Position numbers and translations under genes: made by a program
The notes under the pieces: generated by a model
Database searches by the model: none
What the model saw: the letters and a program-made list of their open reading frames with translations, nothing else
What the model was told of the DNA's origin: nothing
Source: Clostridia bacterium
GTDB taxonomy: Bacteria > Bacillota > Clostridia > Oscillospirales > CAG-272
Reading direction: 5' to 3'
Assembly: GCA_017463865.1 (NCBI GenBank)
Contig: JAFTOI010000013.1
Span: forward strand, 1 to 64,000
Length of the DNA stretch: 64,000 nt
In this document: piece after piece, positions 61,425 to 64,000 of the stretch
How positions within the stretch are numbered: position 1 is the first letter of the stretch
Layout: the number at the start of each line of letters is the position of its first letter

Positions 61425-62092
61425 TTAATCACCGCCTTGTAGCCTAATCCATGCACGGTGACGATCTCGAAATCATCGCATCCGGCCAGCTTGGCACGCA
61501 GCTTGGTCATGTATACGTCCACCGTTCGTGGGCCTGACGAGGAGTCGGCATCCCAGAATTCGTCCATGAGCTGGGTGCGGGTGAAGGTCTTCTTGGGGTA
61601 GGACAGCAGCTTGTACAGTAGGTTGAATTCCCGGGCTGTCAGACTGATCTCCTCGCCGTGCAGATACGCGGTGTGCTCATCCGCGTCCATCGAGAAGCTG
61701 CCGACGGTCAGCGTGCGGCTGGACGCGATCTTCGCCCGGCGCAGCAGTGCGCCGATGCGCAGAACCAGCTCATCCAGGTCGATCGGCTTGACCATGTAGT
61801 CGTCGATCCCCACGCGATACCCCCGCTGCTTGGACGCAAAATCGTCCCGCGCGGTCATGAAGAGGATGGGGATCTCCTCGTTGAGCGTGCGCACGGTTTG
61901 GGCAAATTCAAACCCGTCGACGCCCGGCATCATAATATCGGAAACGATCAGATCGAACATGGTGCTGTACATCACGTCGTAGGCTTCCTCCGCACCGAGA
62001 CAGCCGGTGGCCTTGTAGCCGGACTGGTTCAGAAATGAGCAGACCGAGCGATTGAGGTCGCGGTCATCCTCGACGACTAAGATCTTGAACAT
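61421..62092 (-). CDS. OmpR/PhoB-family response regulator
   Basis: A 223-residue regulator. The receiver holds acidic VVEDDRDL, phospho-acceptor Asp near 53 (LIVSDIMMPGVDG), the TA pair and the Lys in MVKPIDLDEL. The C-terminal winged helix includes FNLLYKLLSYPKKTFTRTQLMDEFW and TVDVYMTKLRAKL. First gene of the four-gene unit with the histidine kinase and two membrane proteins. ATG 62092 follows AAGGAGG. Confidence 0.94.
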   Translation of the reverse strand: MFKILVVEDDRDLNRSVCSFLNQSGYKATGCLGAEEAYDVMYSTMFDLIVSDIMMPGVDGFEFAQTVRTLNEEIPILFMTARDDFASKQRGYRVGIDDYMVKPIDLDELVLRIGALLRRAKIASSRTLTVGSFSMDADEHTAYLHGEEISLTAREFNLLYKLLSYPKKTFTRTQLMDEFWDADSSSGPRTVDVYMTKLRAKLAGCDDFEIVTVHGLGYKAVIK

Positions 62093-62166
62093 GGCATTTC
62101 CTCCTTGTGGAGCATAGTTTCTCTTGAATATAGCAGATAATTGCGGACGGCGCTATGGGAGAAGTG

Positions 62167-62868
62167 CTACAGCGTCACGCCGTCCTTGAAAATTGCGATG
62201 TCGCACGCACCGGCGCGCAGAGTGGTGTTCCACGGCCGGTGGTGAAGAGGATCATGTGTGCGCCCGACGCGGCCAGCGCGGTTTTGGCGACCATGTCGTT
62301 GCCCGGGCCGTTGACCAGATAGAGCCCGCCGCCGTCTGGCACTTCGCCCCAGTCAAGCGCGTCGCAGAGCGGGACGCGGCCTGCCTTCTGCACGCAGCCG
62401 AGGGATTTTTCCTCCAATGTCGTGATGCCGCCGGCGATATTGCCCCCAGCGGCGCGGTCGAAGACGCTGCGGTTCACGCTATGGGAAAGCAGCAGCTGCT
62501 CGGCACCGAACACTTCGGGGATCTCACTCATCAGGATCGCCGCGCCAGTGCCGACGAAGCGATCAGCCGCACGTCCTACCAGAGGATTAGCCGTAATGCC
62601 GCTGTAGCTGTCGCTGCCGCCGCATTTGACCGCGATGCGCAGGGCGGAGAGGGGCAGGGGAACGCGCGTATCCTGCGCCATCCGCGCCTGCAGCTCGGCG
62701 ATCATCGCCAGCCCTTCTTCGATCTCGTTTTTGCAGTCCTGCAGATTGAGAAAGCGCACCCGTTCGGGATCATAATCGCTGCCCAGCATGGCGCGCATCG
62801 CTGCAAGGTTGTCGCACGGGGCGCACAGGTTTTACGCAGTCATTGATGTGCGGGATGCTCGTGTCCAT
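62167..62868 (-). pseudogene. uxaA: Decayed altronate dehydratase (uxaA) remnant
   Basis: Pieces of the UxaA catalytic domain appear in order on the minus strand: PHINDCVK just after an ATG with GGAGG (62868), then in another frame ERVRFLNLQD, IAVKCGGSDSYSGITANPLVG, LMSEIPEVFGAEQLL, GGITTLEEKSLGCVQKAG and NGPGNDMVAKTALAASG, ending MILFTTGRGTP. The SAF domain and most of the first 200 residues are missing, there is a frame change near 62800, an internal gap after SVFDRA, and the end is scrambled. About 235 codons remain of nearly 500. An intact enzyme would dehydrate D-altronate in hexuronate catabolism. Confidence 0.8.
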
Positions 62869-62897
62869 GGTCTGTTCCTCCATTTTGTGTGATCTGG

Positions 62898-63764
62898 TCA
62901 GAAATCGACCCGGAAAACCTTCCCTTTGGCATCGCTGTAGTAGCAGATGTCCCGGTGGAAATCGATCCACTCGGCCTCCACCGGATAGCCCAGCTCAACA
63001 AGGTTGATCTGCTGGAGCTGACGCTTGCCTGCCGGGTCGATCACCCGCAGGGAGGGCGGGATCTTTTCGTTGAAGCCCTCCGACGAATAGATCTTGCCCG
63101 CGTGACAGCATGCTCCTTGGATATAGAGATGGTAGTCGGTGTCAAAATAGTCGAGGATATCCGCTTCTCCCAGCGTTACGCAGTTGACGCCGTAGGCCGC
63201 GTCGATGACACCGTCCGCAAGTTTGGGCAGGCGGAAGGTAAAATATCGCGTCGTATGATCGGTGTCGCGCATAGTGAAGGCATGGAGCAGATCTTTCTCC
63301 CGGTCGATTACGAAGTTGCCGTAAGGACGGACGTCCGGCGTCTCGCCCCCTGACTTCCACAAGGCTCGATTTTCAACAAAGCCGATGCGGATCAGCTGAA
63401 CCAGCGTCAGCGAAAAGGCGGTGCCGGTGCGCTGAACGCGGTAAACACAGCACAGCCCCTCCCGGCGGTCCTCCTGCTTGGCATAGTTGTTGTAGACATT
63501 GGAATAGAGAAGCGGGAACTCGTCCCCCTCGGCATAATATTCGGTGCCGAAGACGACAGCGTTCGCGTGAGGGATGACCGGGTCATTCTGCCCATACTGG
63601 AAGGTGTCGATCAGTGCAAGCGAAGTGATGTCCTCCGAGACGTGGTCAAGCCCGCGGGCGTCATATACCCAGCAGGTGCCCTTCGCGTTGAAGCGAAACA
63701 GATAGTCTCTCCAGAATGCGCCGTCCTGGCCGCCTGTCATGGATGCGATCGGTTGAATTTTCAT
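62898..63764 (-). CDS. Unrecognised 288-residue soluble protein
   Basis: I do not recognise a family. There is no signal peptide or membrane segment. Repeated short beta-strand-like units with aromatic residues (YLFRFNAKGTCWVYDARG, GKIYSSEG, CYYSDAKGKVFRVDF) suggest a beta-propeller fold that binds a ligand. ATG 63764 follows AAGGAGA. The uxaA remnant starts 29 nt downstream on the same strand, hinting at a former place in hexuronate or related acid-sugar metabolism. Confidence 0.7.
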   Translation of the reverse strand: MKIQPIASMTGGQDGAFWRDYLFRFNAKGTCWVYDARGLDHVSEDITSLALIDTFQYGQNDPVIPHANAVVFGTEYYAEGDEFPLLYSNVYNNYAKQEDRREGLCCVYRVQRTGTAFSLTLVQLIRIGFVENRALWKSGGETPDVRPYGNFVIDREKDLLHAFTMRDTDHTTRYFTFRLPKLADGVIDAAYGVNCVTLGEADILDYFDTDYHLYIQGACCHAGKIYSSEGFNEKIPPSLRVIDPAGKRQLQQINLVELGYPVEAEWIDFHRDICYYSDAKGKVFRVDF

Positions 63765-63816
63765 CGTCGTCTCCTTATGTGTGGTTTGATGGGGTAGAAT
63801 GCGGTGTTCTGCGCTT

Positions 63817-63845
63817 ATTATACCGCTTTCAATGGGGAAAGTCAA
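63817..63845 (-). promoter_or_regulatory. Promoter of the 288-residue protein gene
   Basis: Minus strand TTGACT (63840-63845), 17 bp, TATAAT (63817-63822). Confidence 0.75.
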
Positions 63846-63910
63846 GGCATTTTGCCATGATCTGTCCGCGCGGCGCGGAGGCAGATGCGGAGAAAAATTA
63901 CCGCCGCGCC

Positions 63911-63939
63911 TTTACAATGCCTGCGATCTGTGGTATACT
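63911..63939 (+). promoter_or_regulatory. Promoter of the gene leaving the window
   Basis: TTTACA (63911-63916), 17 bp, TATACT (63934-63939), 37 nt before ATG 63976. Confidence 0.75.
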
Positions 63940-63975
63940 ATATGCGGAATGAATACCCGCAAAAGGAGAATAAAC

Positions 63976-64000
63976 ATGGTAAAGCACATTATTTTATGGA
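63976..64000 (+). CDS. Start of a probable Dabb (stress-responsive alpha/beta barrel) protein (partial)
   Basis: ATG 63976 follows AAAAGGAG and a clear promoter. The eight visible residues MVKHIILW match the opening of Dabb-domain proteins, small dimeric barrels of about 100 residues. The rest lies outside the window. Confidence 0.5.

Overview
The window looks like chromosomal DNA of an endospore-forming, anaerobic member of the Bacillota (class Clostridia), probably a gut carbohydrate degrader. Reasons: a sigma-K gene and an alpha/beta-type small acid-soluble spore protein gene, many lipoprotein and sugar-utilisation genes, strong AGGAGG-type ribosome binding sites, sigma-A promoters with near-constant 17-bp spacers, and GC-rich coding DNA with AT-rich intergenic regions. 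There is no rRNA, CRISPR array, prophage or insertion sequence. The only mobile-DNA signature is a solitary large serine recombinase. This placement is inference; no phylogenetic test was possible.

Layout. 1-910: end of an upstream gene, a NUDIX hydrolase and tRNA-Arg(CCG). 967-8917: a six-gene minus-strand sugar operon (FGGY kinase, fucose-isomerase-like protein, SIS isomerase, triosephosphate-isomerase homologue, neutral-ceramidase-like protein, GH39-like glycosidase), transcribed away from a DeoR repressor across a symmetric operator region. 8971-10250: an XRE/S24 (LexA-like) repressor facing a small membrane protein, with three matching operators between them. 10293-20186: a nonsense-mutated P-loop gene, an SLC13 transporter, a serine hydrolase, a lipoprotein with an endonuclease/exonuclease/phosphatase domain, a transglutaminase-like protein with a TIM-barrel isomerase, an orphan sugar-binding lipoprotein, MgtC and a small lipoprotein. 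20332-27255: a tightly packed plus-strand run: AraC regulator, four tandem 265-residue HAD phosphatases, a siroheme-type reductase, a metallophosphoesterase and D-alanine aminotransferase.

27268-34061: a 23-codon ORF with its own promoter and terminator, a COG3044-type ABC-class ATPase, an ECF sigma factor fused to a large C-terminal domain, sigK, and the nifS-nifU-rrf2 iron-sulphur cluster operon with a candidate operator and attenuator. 34106-40759: two Gfo/Idh/MocA oxidoreductase units, one in an operon with two TIM-barrel isomerases and an AEC transporter beside an AraC regulator. 40843-44969: VOC protein, serine recombinase with a 53-residue partner ORF, and a sulfatase. 45040-50624: AraC regulator and an arabinose operon (araA, GH51 arabinofuranosidase, FGGY kinase). 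50715-53709: zinc uptake operon zur-znuACB. 53777-64000: spore protein, MFS transporter, TAXI-TRAP transporter, a two-component system with two membrane proteins, a decayed altronate dehydratase gene downstream of an unrecognised gene, and the start of a Dabb-domain gene.

Taken together, the window links extracellular or surface polysaccharide breakdown (GH39, GH51, sulfatase, solute-binding lipoprotein) to intracellular sugar isomerases, kinases and phosphatases, each block under its own local regulator (DeoR or AraC). The best candidates for undescribed biology are the DeoR-controlled sugar operon, the four-copy HAD array, the sigma factor fusion with an internal start signal, the S24 repressor circuit, and the two leader regions at 27268-27520 and 31797-31999.
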